Of a stretch of DNA of 64,000 nucleotides, positions 37,153 to 45,287 are shown in pieces. The notes beneath the pieces were generated by a model. It was not told where the DNA came from. It saw only the letters and a list, made by a program, of their open reading frames with translations, and searched no databases. The DNA comes from Pusillimonas sp. T2 (lineage in GTDB: Bacteria > Pseudomonadota > Gammaproteobacteria > Burkholderiales > Burkholderiaceae_B), in contig NZ_NIQA01000004.1 in NCBI RefSeq assembly GCF_002236805.1, positions 241,350-305,349 on the forward strand, read 5' to 3'. Every line of letters begins with the position of its first letter. Position 1 is the stretch's first letter. The position numbers and the translations under genes are program-made.

Positions 37153-38070
37153 ATGCCTGTGACGCAACCGGTTTTCTCCGACTGGATCAAAAGTACTGCC
37201 GCGCATATTGAAACGGTAATCGACGAGTTCATGCCCGAGGCCGATCAAACGCCGGAGCGTTTGCACGAAGCCATGCGGTATGCCGTACTTGGCGGCGGTA
37301 AACGCATCCGCGCCGCTCTGGTGTATGCCGCCGGCGAGGCTTCGCTAAGCGCCGGTGCAAACCTGTCTTCCGCGCAGGCCCGAGCGCTCGATCACGCTGC
37401 CGCTGCGGTCGAGCTTATTCACGCTTATTCTTTGGTGCACGACGATCTGCCCTGCATGGACAACGACGACCTGCGTCGCGGGCGGCCCACCGTGCACCGG
37501 CAGTTCGACGAGGCTACGGCCATGCTGGCTGGCGATGCTTTGCAGCCGCTGGCATTCGAACTGTTGGCGCAAACGCCGGTCGCGCCTGCGCTGGTTGTTC
37601 AGGCCGTCGAATTGTTGGCGCGTTCGGCCGGTAGCCTGGGTATGGCCGGTGGGCAGGCCATCGATTGCGCGGCGGTTGGTCAATCGCTTACGCAAGATCA
37701 GCTGCAGCTCATGCACACCATGAAAACGGGTGCGATGCTACAGGCCAGTGTTTTGCTGGGCGGGATTGTCGTTGGTGCGGGTTCGGCTGCGCGCGAGGGT
37801 CTCGAGCGCTACGCAGCAGCCGTAGGGTTGGCTTTTCAGGTCGCCGACGATATTCTTGACGTTACCGCCGACACTGCAGTCTTGGGTAAAACGGCGGGCA
37901 AAGATCAACAAGCCAACAAGCCAACGTATGTGTCTTTGCTGGGTGTAGACGGAGCGCGCGATTTCCTCGAAACATTGCGCCTCGAGGCCCACGCTGCTTT
38001 GCGCCCTTTGGGCCCAACTGGGCAGCGTCTGGCCGAGATCGCCGACTACATTGTGGGTCGCGATCGCTAA
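37153..38070 (+). CDS. ispA: Farnesyl diphosphate synthase
   Basis: Polyprenyl synthetase that condenses isopentenyl and dimethylallyl diphosphate to farnesyl diphosphate. The 305-residue product has the first Asp-rich motif in VHDDLPCMDNDDLRRG and the second in QVADDILDVTAD, plus GGGKRIRAAL and KTGAMLQASV. FPP feeds undecaprenyl phosphate, quinones and, here, the squalene genes hpnCDE. It lies between xseB and dxs, so the first and a later step of isoprenoid synthesis are co-located. Confidence 0.95.
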   Translation: MPVTQPVFSDWIKSTAAHIETVIDEFMPEADQTPERLHEAMRYAVLGGGKRIRAALVYAAGEASLSAGANLSSAQARALDHAAAAVELIHAYSLVHDDLPCMDNDDLRRGRPTVHRQFDEATAMLAGDALQPLAFELLAQTPVAPALVVQAVELLARSAGSLGMAGGQAIDCAAVGQSLTQDQLQLMHTMKTGAMLQASVLLGGIVVGAGSAAREGLERYAAAVGLAFQVADDILDVTADTAVLGKTAGKDQQANKPTYVSLLGVDGARDFLETLRLEAHAALRPLGPTGQRLAEIADYIVGRDR

Positions 38071-38143
38071 TTCACGATGGCGCGCCCGGCAACTCATCTA
38101 AAATAGGGGGCCCAATGGCGCCCGACGCCGGACTTTTACTCGT

Positions 38144-40033
38144 ATGACTTATCCCGTTCTAGAACAGATCAATTCGCCTGCCGACTTGCGAACGCTTGAG
38201 CCACGTGCCTTGAAGCAAGTCGCCGATCAGCTGCGCGCGTTCATCTTGCAGTCGGTAGCCAAAACCGGTGGCCATTTGTCGTCCAATTTGGGTACGGTCG
38301 AGCTTACCGTTGCCTTGCATTATGTCTTCAATACCCCCGACGACCGCATCGTCTGGGATGTCGGCCATCAATCGTATCCGCATAAAATTCTTACGGGCCG
38401 CCGAGAAGCTATGGCGCAGTTGCGCCATTTTGGTGGCATTTCAGGGTTTCCAAAGCGAAGCGAATCGCCGTACGACGCGTTTGGCACAGCACATTCTTCG
38501 ACGTCAATTTCTGCCGTGCTGGGCATGGCGGTGGCGTCTCGCAACCTGGGCAAGTCCGAACGTCAGCATATTGCCGTTATCGGAGACGGCGCAATGACAG
38601 CCGGTATGGCTTTCGAGGCGCTGAATAATGCGGGTGTCACCCCCGGCGTCAATGTGCTGGTCATTCTCAATGACAATGACATGTCTATTTCGCCGCCCGT
38701 GGGCGCGCTTAATCATTACTTTGCGCGATTGATGTCCGGCCGTTTCTATGCGGCAGCTAAAAACATGGGCCGTGCGGTGTTGCAGCATATGCCACCGGTA
38801 CTCGAGCTGGCCAGGCGTGTCGAGGGGCATGCCAAAGGGCTAGTCTCGCCAGCCACTTTATTCGAAGAGCTGGGTTTCAATTATGTCGGTCCCATCGACG
38901 GTCACGACCTTGATGCCTTGGTGCCCACGCTGCAAAACCTGCGTCAGTTGGGTGGTTTGCAGTTTTTGCATGTGGTGACTAAAAAAGGGCAGGGCTACAA
39001 GCTGGCTGAAGCCGATCCGGTGTTGTATCACGGTCCCGGAAAATTCGACCCTTCCGTCGGTATTCAAAAGTCCAAAGCGCCGACTCGCCAGACATTTACG
39101 CAGGTTTTTGGTCGTTGGTTATGCGATATGGCCCGTCAAGACGACCGTCTGGTTGGTATTACGCCTGCCATGCGCGAAGGTAGTGGCATGGTCGAGTTCC
39201 ATCGCGAGTTTCCCGAGCGCTATTTCGATGTGGGTATTGCTGAGCAGCACGCGGTAACTTTTGCAGGCGGTGTTGCGTGCGAGGGCCTTAAGCCTGTCGT
39301 CGCTATTTACTCGACGTTTTTGCAACGCGGTTACGACCAGCTCATTCATGACGTGGCCCTGCAAGACCTCGATGTTACGTTTGCGCTCGATCGGGCAGGT
39401 CTGGTGGGGGCCGATGGCGCCACGCATGCGGGCAACTACGACATCGCCTTTTTGCGTTGCATTCCTAACATGGTGATTGCTACGCCGTCCGACGAAAACG
39501 AGACGCGGCTGCTGCTCAGCACCTGTTATCACTACAATGGGCCGGCGTCGGTGCGTTATCCGCGTGGGGCCGGTTGCGGCGCCGAGGTCAGCAGCGCGCT
39601 CGACACTGTCGAGATTGGCAAGGGCCGGTTGTTGCGTCAAGGGCAGCGCATTGCCATTTTGGGTTTCGGCACATTGGTGCCCGTTGCATTGCAAGCGGCA
39701 GAGTCCCTCGACGCCAGTGTCGCTGACATGCGTTTCGTCAAGCCGCTCGACCATGCCCTGGTCGATGCCCTGGTCGATTCTCACGATGTGTTGGTTACCC
39801 TCGAAGAAGGCGCCATCATGGGTGGTGCCGGTAGTGCCGTCCTAGAGTATCTTAGCGTCAAAGGCGCTCAGGTGCCTGTGTTGCAACTGGGTCTGCCGGA
39901 TGAGTTCATTGATCATGGCGATCAGGCACTGCTGCTCAAAATGCAGGGGCTAGATGCCGACGGTATTGTCCATGCAATTCGACAACGCTTTCCAGAATTT
40001 GACTTTGTCCAGGACAAAGTCGTGTCACGCTAA
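38144..40033 (+). CDS. dxs: 1-Deoxy-D-xylulose-5-phosphate synthase
   Basis: Thiamine-diphosphate enzyme that joins pyruvate and glyceraldehyde 3-phosphate, the first step of the MEP isoprenoid route. The 629-residue product has [17 protein letters not shown], the ThDP site [18 protein letters not shown] and the transketolase-like pyrimidine domain with [17 protein letters not shown]. The C-terminal transketolase domain ends the protein. It follows ispA by 73 bases in the xseB-ispA-dxs order. The sequence shows an intact enzyme. Confidence 0.96.
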   Translation: MTYPVLEQINSPADLRTLEPRALKQVADQLRAFILQSVAKTGGHLSSNLGTVELTVALHYVFNTPDDRIVWDVGHQSYPHKILTGRREAMAQLRHFGGISGFPKRSESPYDAFGTAHSSTSISAVLGMAVASRNLGKSERQHIAVIGDGAMTAGMAFEALNNAGVTPGVNVLVILNDNDMSISPPVGALNHYFARLMSGRFYAAAKNMGRAVLQHMPPVLELARRVEGHAKGLVSPATLFEELGFNYVGPIDGHDLDALVPTLQNLRQLGGLQFLHVVTKKGQGYKLAEADPVLYHGPGKFDPSVGIQKSKAPTRQTFTQVFGRWLCDMARQDDRLVGITPAMREGSGMVEFHREFPERYFDVGIAEQHAVTFAGGVACEGLKPVVAIYSTFLQRGYDQLIHDVALQDLDVTFALDRAGLVGADGATHAGNYDIAFLRCIPNMVIATPSDENETRLLLSTCYHYNGPASVRYPRGAGCGAEVSSALDTVEIGKGRLLRQGQRIAILGFGTLVPVALQAAESLDASVADMRFVKPLDHALVDALVDSHDVLVTLEEGAIMGGAGSAVLEYLSVKGAQVPVLQLGLPDEFIDHGDQALLLKMQGLDADGIVHAIRQRFPEFDFVQDKVVSR

Positions 40034-40046
40034 TCTGGGTCAAAAA

Positions 40047-40077
40047 CCTGTCGAACTCAGGGGTTATGCTCGACAGG
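40047..40077. repeat. 8-bp inverted repeat between dxs and folE2
   Basis: CCTGTCGA (40047-40054) and TCGACAGG (40070-40077) are exact inverted copies separated by 15 bases. No T-run follows. It may be a weak terminator, an RNA hairpin or an operator for folE2. Confidence 0.35.
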
Positions 40078-40152
40078 GGGCTGATCAGCAGGGTAACGTA
40101 TAGGCGTTGCTTATTATTGTCCCGGGTCGCCGGGTTTCATACAGGTTGAACA

Positions 40153-40959
40153 ATGAACTCTATTACTGATTCCGCCGCAGTCATGCCCGACGTCCAAAGC
40201 TCGGCCGATACGCGCCGTATGCCGATTCAGCGCGTAGGGGTTCGGGGTGTTCGGCACCCCATGCTTGTCAGTGCCGGTCCAGAGGGGCAGGCGATGCCCA
40301 CCGTGGCCGACTGGGAGCTCACTGTGGCCCTGCCTGCCCACGAAAAAGGCACGCACATGTCGCGCTTCGTGGCGCTACTCGAGCAACATCGCACAACGCC
40401 GATGACCCCGCAACTGTTTTGCGACATGGCTCAGGCGATGCTGCCTTTGCTCAATGCAGAAAAAGGCGACATTCGTGCGCGTTTTCCTTATTTCATCGAA
40501 AAGGTTGCGCCGGTATCGCAGGTGGCCAGTCTGATGGACTACGAAGTCAGCTGGAAGGCCACGGCGACAGCCGACGATGTCTTGTTCGAACTGCGTGTGC
40601 TGGTTCCGGTGACTAGTCTGTGTCCGTGTTCAAAGGCTATCTCGCAATATGGCGCACACAACCAACGCTCGCACGTTACTGTCGATGTCGTATTCGACAA
40701 CCCCGCGCAAATCGATATCAATGCCCTTATTCAGGGTGTAGAACAGCAGGCGTCATGCGAGCTGTGGGGTCTGCTGAAACGCGGCGACGAAAAGTTTGTT
40801 ACCGAGCGCGCCTACGAGAATCCCAAGTTTGTCGAAGATCTGGTTCGTGATGTGGCCGTACGTCTGCAAGCCATCGAAGGTGTGCAGCGCTTCCGTGTCG
40901 AAGCTGAAAACTTCGAGTCCATTCATAACCACTCGGCATACGCTGTTGTAGAAGGCTAA
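40153..40959 (+). CDS. folE2: GTP cyclohydrolase FolE2
   Basis: Type IB GTP cyclohydrolase, which makes 7,8-dihydroneopterin triphosphate for folate and queuosine routes. Unlike FolE, it does not need zinc and is often used when zinc is scarce. The 268-residue protein has the conserved Cys and neighbouring residues in [21 protein letters not shown] and a C-terminal [18 protein letters not shown]. The start ATG at 40153 has AGG 8 nt upstream. I see no clear Zur box in the 119 bases before it. The next gene is rpsF. Confidence 0.93.
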   Translation: MNSITDSAAVMPDVQSSADTRRMPIQRVGVRGVRHPMLVSAGPEGQAMPTVADWELTVALPAHEKGTHMSRFVALLEQHRTTPMTPQLFCDMAQAMLPLLNAEKGDIRARFPYFIEKVAPVSQVASLMDYEVSWKATATADDVLFELRVLVPVTSLCPCSKAISQYGAHNQRSHVTVDVVFDNPAQIDINALIQGVEQQASCELWGLLKRGDEKFVTERAYENPKFVEDLVRDVAVRLQAIEGVQRFRVEAENFESIHNHSAYAVVEG

Positions 40960-41004
40960 ATACACTGCGTGATTAGATGTAGGTTGTTCAAAGCCTACAC
41001 ATAG

Positions 41005-41045
41005 GCCCCGGTTTTTGCCTGCTGCTGGTGGGTAAAAACCGGGGC
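41005..41045 (+). other. Perfect 12-bp hairpin in the folE2-rpsF gap
   Basis: GCCCCGGTTTTT (41005-41016) pairs exactly with AAAAACCGGGGC (41034-41045) around a 17-base loop. The T-run lies inside the stem, not after it, so it is not a normal terminator. A second, smaller hairpin TGTAGG/CCTACA lies at 40978-40999. Together they form a structured leader ahead of the ribosomal-protein operon, or close off folE2. Confidence 0.5.
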
Positions 41046-41182
41046 ATGTTATTATTAGCGGTTTCTTGCTCGACTTTGCTTTTCGGGTTGGCGCATTTTT
41101 TGCGGCCACCTCGTTAGCCAGGCGGGCTATCCCTTTTGTTGCTATCGCAGGCAATAAAAGCCATCCACAAGGAGTATCACTT

Positions 41183-41554
41183 ATGCGTCACTACGAAGTA
41201 GTGTTTATTGTGCACCCCGATCAAAGCGAGCAAGTGCCCGCCATGATCGAGCGCTACCAGGGTTTGGTTACAGGTAACGAAGGCAAGATCCATCGCCTCG
41301 AAGACTGGGGTCGTCGTCAACTGGCTTACCCCATCCAGAAGCTGGTCAAGGCCCACTATGTGTGCATGAACATCGAGTGCAACCAAAGCACCCTCGACGA
41401 ACTCGAACACTCGTTCCGCTACAACGATGCTGTTTTGCGTCATTTGGTCATCAAGACCAAAAAAGCTGACACCGCGCCTTCCGTCATGATGAAATCTGTC
41501 GAGCGCGAAGAAGCACGCAAATCCAGCAACGACGCTGCGGCCGACGCCGAGTAA
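41183..41554 (+). CDS. rpsF: 30S ribosomal protein S6
   Basis: S6 is a small ribosomal protein that pairs with S18 on the platform of the 30S subunit. The ATG at 41183 gives 123 residues, preceded by a strong AAGGAG at 41169-41174. Homology begins [18 protein letters not shown] and includes [21 protein letters not shown] in the core. The C-terminal tail is Lys/Ala/Asp/Glu-rich. An in-frame extension upstream is not homologous. It heads the operon rpsF-priB-rpsR-rplI, followed by dnaB. Confidence 0.96.
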   Translation: MRHYEVVFIVHPDQSEQVPAMIERYQGLVTGNEGKIHRLEDWGRRQLAYPIQKLVKAHYVCMNIECNQSTLDELEHSFRYNDAVLRHLVIKTKKADTAPSVMMKSVEREEARKSSNDAAADAE

Positions 41555-41579
41555 GGGCGCGTAGCGCGCAGGCAACCGG

Positions 41580-41897
41580 GTGAATCAGGTTTCTGTTACC
41601 GCCAGTGTGCTTGAAATCAAGCCATTGCGTTATACCCCGGCTGGGGTTCCGGTCACCGAACTGACATTGCACCACGAGTCCGAAGTGGTAGAGGCAGGGG
41701 CGGCACGCCGCATCCAGTTTTCTATTCCGGCAGTTGCACTGGGCGATATCGCTTTGCTGGTTTCGCAAACGCCTTTGGGCGTTGCCTTGGCAGTACAAGG
41801 TTTTTTGGCCCCGGTAAAAAAAGGGGCATCAAAACTGGTATTGCACATACAGCAGGCGTCACGCGTTCATGCAGGCGGGGTCTTGGCTACCGTCTAG
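41580..41897 (+). CDS. priB: Primosomal replication protein N
   Basis: PriB is an OB-fold single-stranded-DNA-binding protein that bridges PriA and DnaT in replication restart. The 105-residue product has NQVSVTASVLEIKPLRYTPAG and IPAVALGDIALLVSQTPLG (both in parts of the OB fold). The start is GTG at 41580 with no strong ribosome site, 25 bases after rpsF. Its place between rpsF and rpsR is conserved in beta- and gammaproteobacteria, which makes the call firm despite low sequence conservation. Confidence 0.93.
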   Translation: MNQVSVTASVLEIKPLRYTPAGVPVTELTLHHESEVVEAGAARRIQFSIPAVALGDIALLVSQTPLGVALAVQGFLAPVKKGASKLVLHIQQASRVHAGGVLATV

Positions 41898-41959
41898 CAT
41901 CGTTGAAGTAAATCGTTTCGCACGGGCGCACAAGCAGCTCGATGCATAATTAATACCGA

Positions 41960-41976
41960 TTGGGCTTCAGGCCCAA
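41960..41976 (+). promoter_or_regulatory. Small hairpin before rpsR
   Basis: TTGGGC (41960-41965) and GCCCAA (41971-41976) form a perfect 6-bp stem around TTCAG, 18 bases before the rpsR start. In this operon an S6:S18 autoregulatory RNA site is known in other bacteria. Whether this hairpin is one is not shown. Confidence 0.35.
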
Positions 41977-41994
41977 GCACTCAAGAGGCACATT

Positions 41995-42267
41995 ATGGCT
42001 TTCTTCAAAAAAGGCAAAGAAAAACGCAAGTTCAATCAGCAAAACCCACTGTTCAAGCGCCGCAAGTTTTGCCGCTTTACAGCTGCTGGTGTAGAACAAG
42101 TCGACTACAAAGATCTCGACACCCTGCGTGATTTCATCCAGGAAAACGGCAAGATCATTCCTGCCCGCCTGACCGGCACCAAGGCTCACTACCAGCGTCA
42201 GCTCGACACCGCTATCAAGCGTGCGCGCTTCCTGGCACTGTTGCCTTACACCGACAACCACAATTAA
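41995..42267 (+). CDS. rpsR: 30S ribosomal protein S18
   Basis: S18 binds S6 and 16S rRNA on the 30S platform. The 90-residue protein carries [19 protein letters not shown] and the conserved [20 protein letters not shown] (family core). The N-terminus is Lys-rich. GAGGCAC lies 5-10 nt before the ATG. The gene lies 97 bases after priB and 16 before rplI. Length and sequence are normal. Confidence 0.97.
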   Translation: MAFFKKGKEKRKFNQQNPLFKRRKFCRFTAAGVEQVDYKDLDTLRDFIQENGKIIPARLTGTKAHYQRQLDTAIKRARFLALLPYTDNHN

Positions 42268-42283
42268 TCCGAGGTTAATCGTC

Positions 42284-42739
42284 ATGCAAGTCATTCTGCT
42301 CGAAAAAGTCAGCAACCTGGGTAACCTCGGTGAAGTCGTTCGTGTTCGTGACGGCTACGCCCGTAACTACCTGATCCCCCAAAAAATTGCTCGTCGCGCC
42401 ACCGAGACAGCACTTAAAGAATTCGAAGCACGTCGCGCCGAACTCGAAAAGCAACAGGCCGAGCGCCTGGCCGCTGCACAGGCAACCGGCGAGAAGCTCA
42501 GTGGCTTCCAGCTGGGCATGTCTCAGAAAGCCGGTGTTGACGGCCGTTTGTTCGGTTCCGTAACCACCATGGACATCGCTGCTGCGTTGCAAGAAGCCGG
42601 TTTCGCCGGTGTGGTCAAGTCGCAGGTTCGCCTGCCCGACGGCGCCATCAAAGCCGTGGGCGAGTTCCCCGCTCAGGTTGCTTTGCACGCCGACGTGGTC
42701 GTCGACATCACAGTCAACGTTGCAGGCGAGATGGTCTAA
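42284..42739 (+). CDS. rplI: 50S ribosomal protein L9
   Basis: L9 binds 23S rRNA near the L1 stalk and has two domains joined by a long helix. The product has 151 residues from ATG 42284, with a GAGG ribosome site. The N-terminal domain shows [19 protein letters not shown] and [10 protein letters not shown]. The connecting helix [18 protein letters not shown] is clear, and the C-terminal domain ends [15 protein letters not shown]. An in-frame upstream stretch has no homology. A strong terminator follows, separating the ribosomal genes from dnaB. Confidence 0.97.
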   Translation: MQVILLEKVSNLGNLGEVVRVRDGYARNYLIPQKIARRATETALKEFEARRAELEKQQAERLAAAQATGEKLSGFQLGMSQKAGVDGRLFGSVTTMDIAAALQEAGFAGVVKSQVRLPDGAIKAVGEFPAQVALHADVVVDITVNVAGEMV

Positions 42740-42818
42740 CGCCAGCGCATACAATGCTGTCTGTAGGGGCGGGCCATGGTACATTCTGAACTCTCGGTTT
42801 GTACTAGGCCTGCCAATC

Positions 42819-42853
42819 AAAAAGCCGGTGCTAGCCGGCTTTTTGCTTTTTTG
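42819..42853 (+). terminator. Rho-independent terminator after rplI
   Basis: AAAAAGCCGG (42819-42828) pairs with CCGGCTTTTT (42835-42844) around TGCTAG, followed by GCTTTTTTGTTT. It is a textbook terminator. The dnaB start lies only about 20 bases downstream. Confidence 0.9.
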
Positions 42854-42873
42854 TTTCTCTCTGGGTTTTTGTC

Positions 42874-44250
42874 TTGGAAATCGCACGTCCTACGGGTGAT
42901 GCACAGCTAGACTACTTGCGTGTGCCGCCTCACTCTATCGAAGCCGAGCAGTCGGTGCTGGGTGGCTTGCTGCTCGACAATGCGGCTTTCGACCGCATTA
43001 CCGATGTCGTTGGCGAAGATGATTTTTATCGTTTCGATCATCGTATTATCTGGCAGCACATCACGCGGCTGATCAGTCTGGCGCGGCCGGCCGATGTCGT
43101 CACTGTGTACGAGTCGCTGAGCAGCGCAGGTAAGGGCGAAGAAGTTGGTGGGCTGGCCTACTTGAATGCGCTGGCGCATAACACGCCGTCGGCGGCCAAC
43201 ATCCGCCGCTACGCAGAAATCGTGCGCGAGCGCTCTATGCTGCGCAAGTTGGTGTCGGTGGCCGACGAGATTGCGGCGGCAGCGTTCAATCCTCAAGGCA
43301 AAGAAGCGCGTCAGTTGCTTGACGAAGCCGAATCCCGTGTTTTCCAAATTGCCCAAGAAGGGGCCCGTGGCGCCACGGGTTTTCAAGAAATCCAGCCGTT
43401 GCTGACCCAGGTGGTCGAGCGTATCGACGAGCTGTATCACCGCGAGGGCGGCTCCGATATTACCGGTGTCCCGACGGGGTTCTCAGATCTCGATCGCATG
43501 ACCTCGGGCTTGCAAGCGGGCGATCTCGTTATCGTTGCGGGCCGCCCGTCCATGGGTAAAACATCGTTCTCCATGAACATCGGCGAGCATGTCGCTATCG
43601 AGCAAGGGCTCCCGGTAGCCGTGTTCTCAATGGAGATGGGTGCAGTGCAACTGGCTATGCGTATGGTGGGTTCGGTCGGCATGCTCGACCAGCATCGTAT
43701 GCGTACCGGCAAACTCACTACCGAAGACTGGCCACGCCTCACCCATGCGGTGCAACAGGTCCAAGAGGCGCAAATCTACATCGACGAGACCCCCGCGCTC
43801 AGTTCTATGGAAGTGCGTGCAAGGGCCCGCCGTCTGGCTCGCCAATGCGGCCAGCTCGGTCTGATCATCATCGACTATATGCAGCTGATGTCGGCCAATT
43901 CGGCCGGTGAAAACCGCGCGACCGAAATTTCGGAAATCAGCCGCTCGCTCAAAGGCCTGGCTAAAGAGCTTAATTGCCCGCTGATTGCTTTGTCGCAGCT
44001 AAACCGAAGCCTTGAGCAGCGCCCTAACAAGCGCCCCGTCATGAGTGATTTGCGCGAATCGGGCGCTATTGAACAAGACGCCGACTTGATCTTGTTTATT
44101 TACCGTGATGAAGTCTACAACCCCGACTCACCCGACAAGGGTACAGCCGAAATCATTATCGGTAAGCAGCGTAACGGCCCTATTGGGACGGTACGTCTGA
44201 CGTTCCAGGGCGCCAGTACCCGCTTTCTCAACTTTTCGTCTGGCTTGTAA
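42874..44250 (+). CDS. dnaB: Replicative DNA helicase DnaB
   Basis: DnaB is the hexameric 5'-3' helicase that unwinds the replication fork. The 458-residue protein has an N-terminal primase-interaction domain (VPPHSIEAEQSVLGGLLLDN) and the RecA-like motor. Walker A is AGRPSMGKTS near residues 223-232. Walker B is LIIIDYMQLMS and a DnaB motif is SDLRESGAIEQDADL. No intein is present. Homologues begin ME...LDYLRVPPHS, so the unusual TTG at 42874 is the most likely start. A GTG 16 codons later would cut conserved residues. The gene sits right after a terminator and converges on pdxA, 4 bases apart. Confidence 0.95.
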   Translation: MEIARPTGDAQLDYLRVPPHSIEAEQSVLGGLLLDNAAFDRITDVVGEDDFYRFDHRIIWQHITRLISLARPADVVTVYESLSSAGKGEEVGGLAYLNALAHNTPSAANIRRYAEIVRERSMLRKLVSVADEIAAAAFNPQGKEARQLLDEAESRVFQIAQEGARGATGFQEIQPLLTQVVERIDELYHREGGSDITGVPTGFSDLDRMTSGLQAGDLVIVAGRPSMGKTSFSMNIGEHVAIEQGLPVAVFSMEMGAVQLAMRMVGSVGMLDQHRMRTGKLTTEDWPRLTHAVQQVQEAQIYIDETPALSSMEVRARARRLARQCGQLGLIIIDYMQLMSANSAGENRATEISEISRSLKGLAKELNCPLIALSQLNRSLEQRPNKRPVMSDLRESGAIEQDADLILFIYRDEVYNPDSPDKGTAEIIIGKQRNGPIGTVRLTFQGASTRFLNFSSGL

Positions 44251-44254
44251 GCCG

Positions 44255-45283
44255 TTACGGAGCAGCGGGCGTCAGGGCTATGGCCATATTGAAAGCCGCC
44301 CGCAACGAGCCGGCGTCGGCCAACCCTTTGCCGGCAATGTCGTAGGCAGTGCCGTGGTCGACACTGGTGCGGATAAACGGCAGCCCTACTGTAACGTTAA
44401 CGCCTTCGTCAACCCCCAGGTACTTTACCGGTATCAGGCCTTGGTCGTGGTATTGCGCGACCACAATATCAAACTCCCCCCGACGTGCGCGCATGAATAT
44501 GGTGTCGCCCGGCCAGGGGCCGGTGGCATCGATACCCTCGGCGCGTGCGGCAGTAATTGCCGGGGCGATGATGTCGATTTCTTCCCGTCCAAATTTTCCT
44601 TCTTCGCCAGCGTGGGGGTTAAGCCCGGCGACGGCGACTTTCGGATGCTTGATGCCCGCCTGCCTGCAGGCGTCGTGAGCCAGTCGGATGGTTTGTAGTT
44701 CTTTCTTGATACTTAACGTCGGGCTGACCTGAGCGAGGGGGATATGAATGGTGACCAGGATCACGCGTAGTTCAGTGTTGGCCAACATCATCGCGTAATG
44801 ACGAGTGCGTGTGCGATCGGCCAGAATTTCAGTGTGGCCGGGGTAATCGATGCCCCCCAGTTGCATGGCGGCTTTGTTCAGCGGTGCCGTTACGATGGCG
44901 CGCAAACGACCGGCTAGGGCATCGTCGATGGCCTGGCACAGGTATTCGTAGGCGGCACGCCCGGCATCACCGTTGAGTTGGCCGGGTTGCAAGTCAGCGG
45001 GCAGGGGCAGATGCTGATTGACCACCACGACGGTGCTTGGGCTCATGACCGTTTGGGCCTGGGCGATATCGGTAACCGCCTTTACCGACAGGCGTGTGTC
45101 CAGGCCTGTCAGGTTAAGGGCACTTTGCATGACGCCTGCATCGCCATACACGACGGCGGGATGCAATGCGCCGGGCTCACCCAGCAGCCGGGCAATAATT
45201 TCGGGCCCGACACCGGCCGCATCGCCCATTGTGATGCCAATGGGCAGTGCGGCACGGTTCACCGGGTTTGGCGGTGTCTTCAT
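44255..45283 (-). CDS. pdxA: 4-Hydroxythreonine-4-phosphate dehydrogenase (PdxA family)
   Basis: NAD-dependent dehydrogenase of the PdxA family, used in the pyridoxal 5'-phosphate pathway. The 342-residue product has GITMGDAAGVGPEI, NKAAMQLGGIDYPGHTE and PVKYLGVDEGVNVTVGLP with the DHGTAYDIAG block. The ATG at 45283 was chosen because upstream residues lack homology. The gene lies 4 bases after the PIN-PhoH gene on the same strand. The family also contains the PdxA2 paralogues of other pathways. No ksgA or surA neighbours are seen here, so PdxA2 is not excluded. Confidence 0.85.
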   Translation of the reverse strand: MKTPPNPVNRAALPIGITMGDAAGVGPEIIARLLGEPGALHPAVVYGDAGVMQSALNLTGLDTRLSVKAVTDIAQAQTVMSPSTVVVVNQHLPLPADLQPGQLNGDAGRAAYEYLCQAIDDALAGRLRAIVTAPLNKAAMQLGGIDYPGHTEILADRTRTRHYAMMLANTELRVILVTIHIPLAQVSPTLSIKKELQTIRLAHDACRQAGIKHPKVAVAGLNPHAGEEGKFGREEIDIIAPAITAARAEGIDATGPWPGDTIFMRARRGEFDIVVAQYHDQGLIPVKYLGVDEGVNVTVGLPFIRTSVDHGTAYDIAGKGLADAGSLRAAFNMAIALTPAAP

Positions 45284-45287
45284 GCCT

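Noticed and set aside
42874..44250. Intein in dnaB
   Set aside because: The motor domain is continuous through Walker A and all later motifs with normal length.
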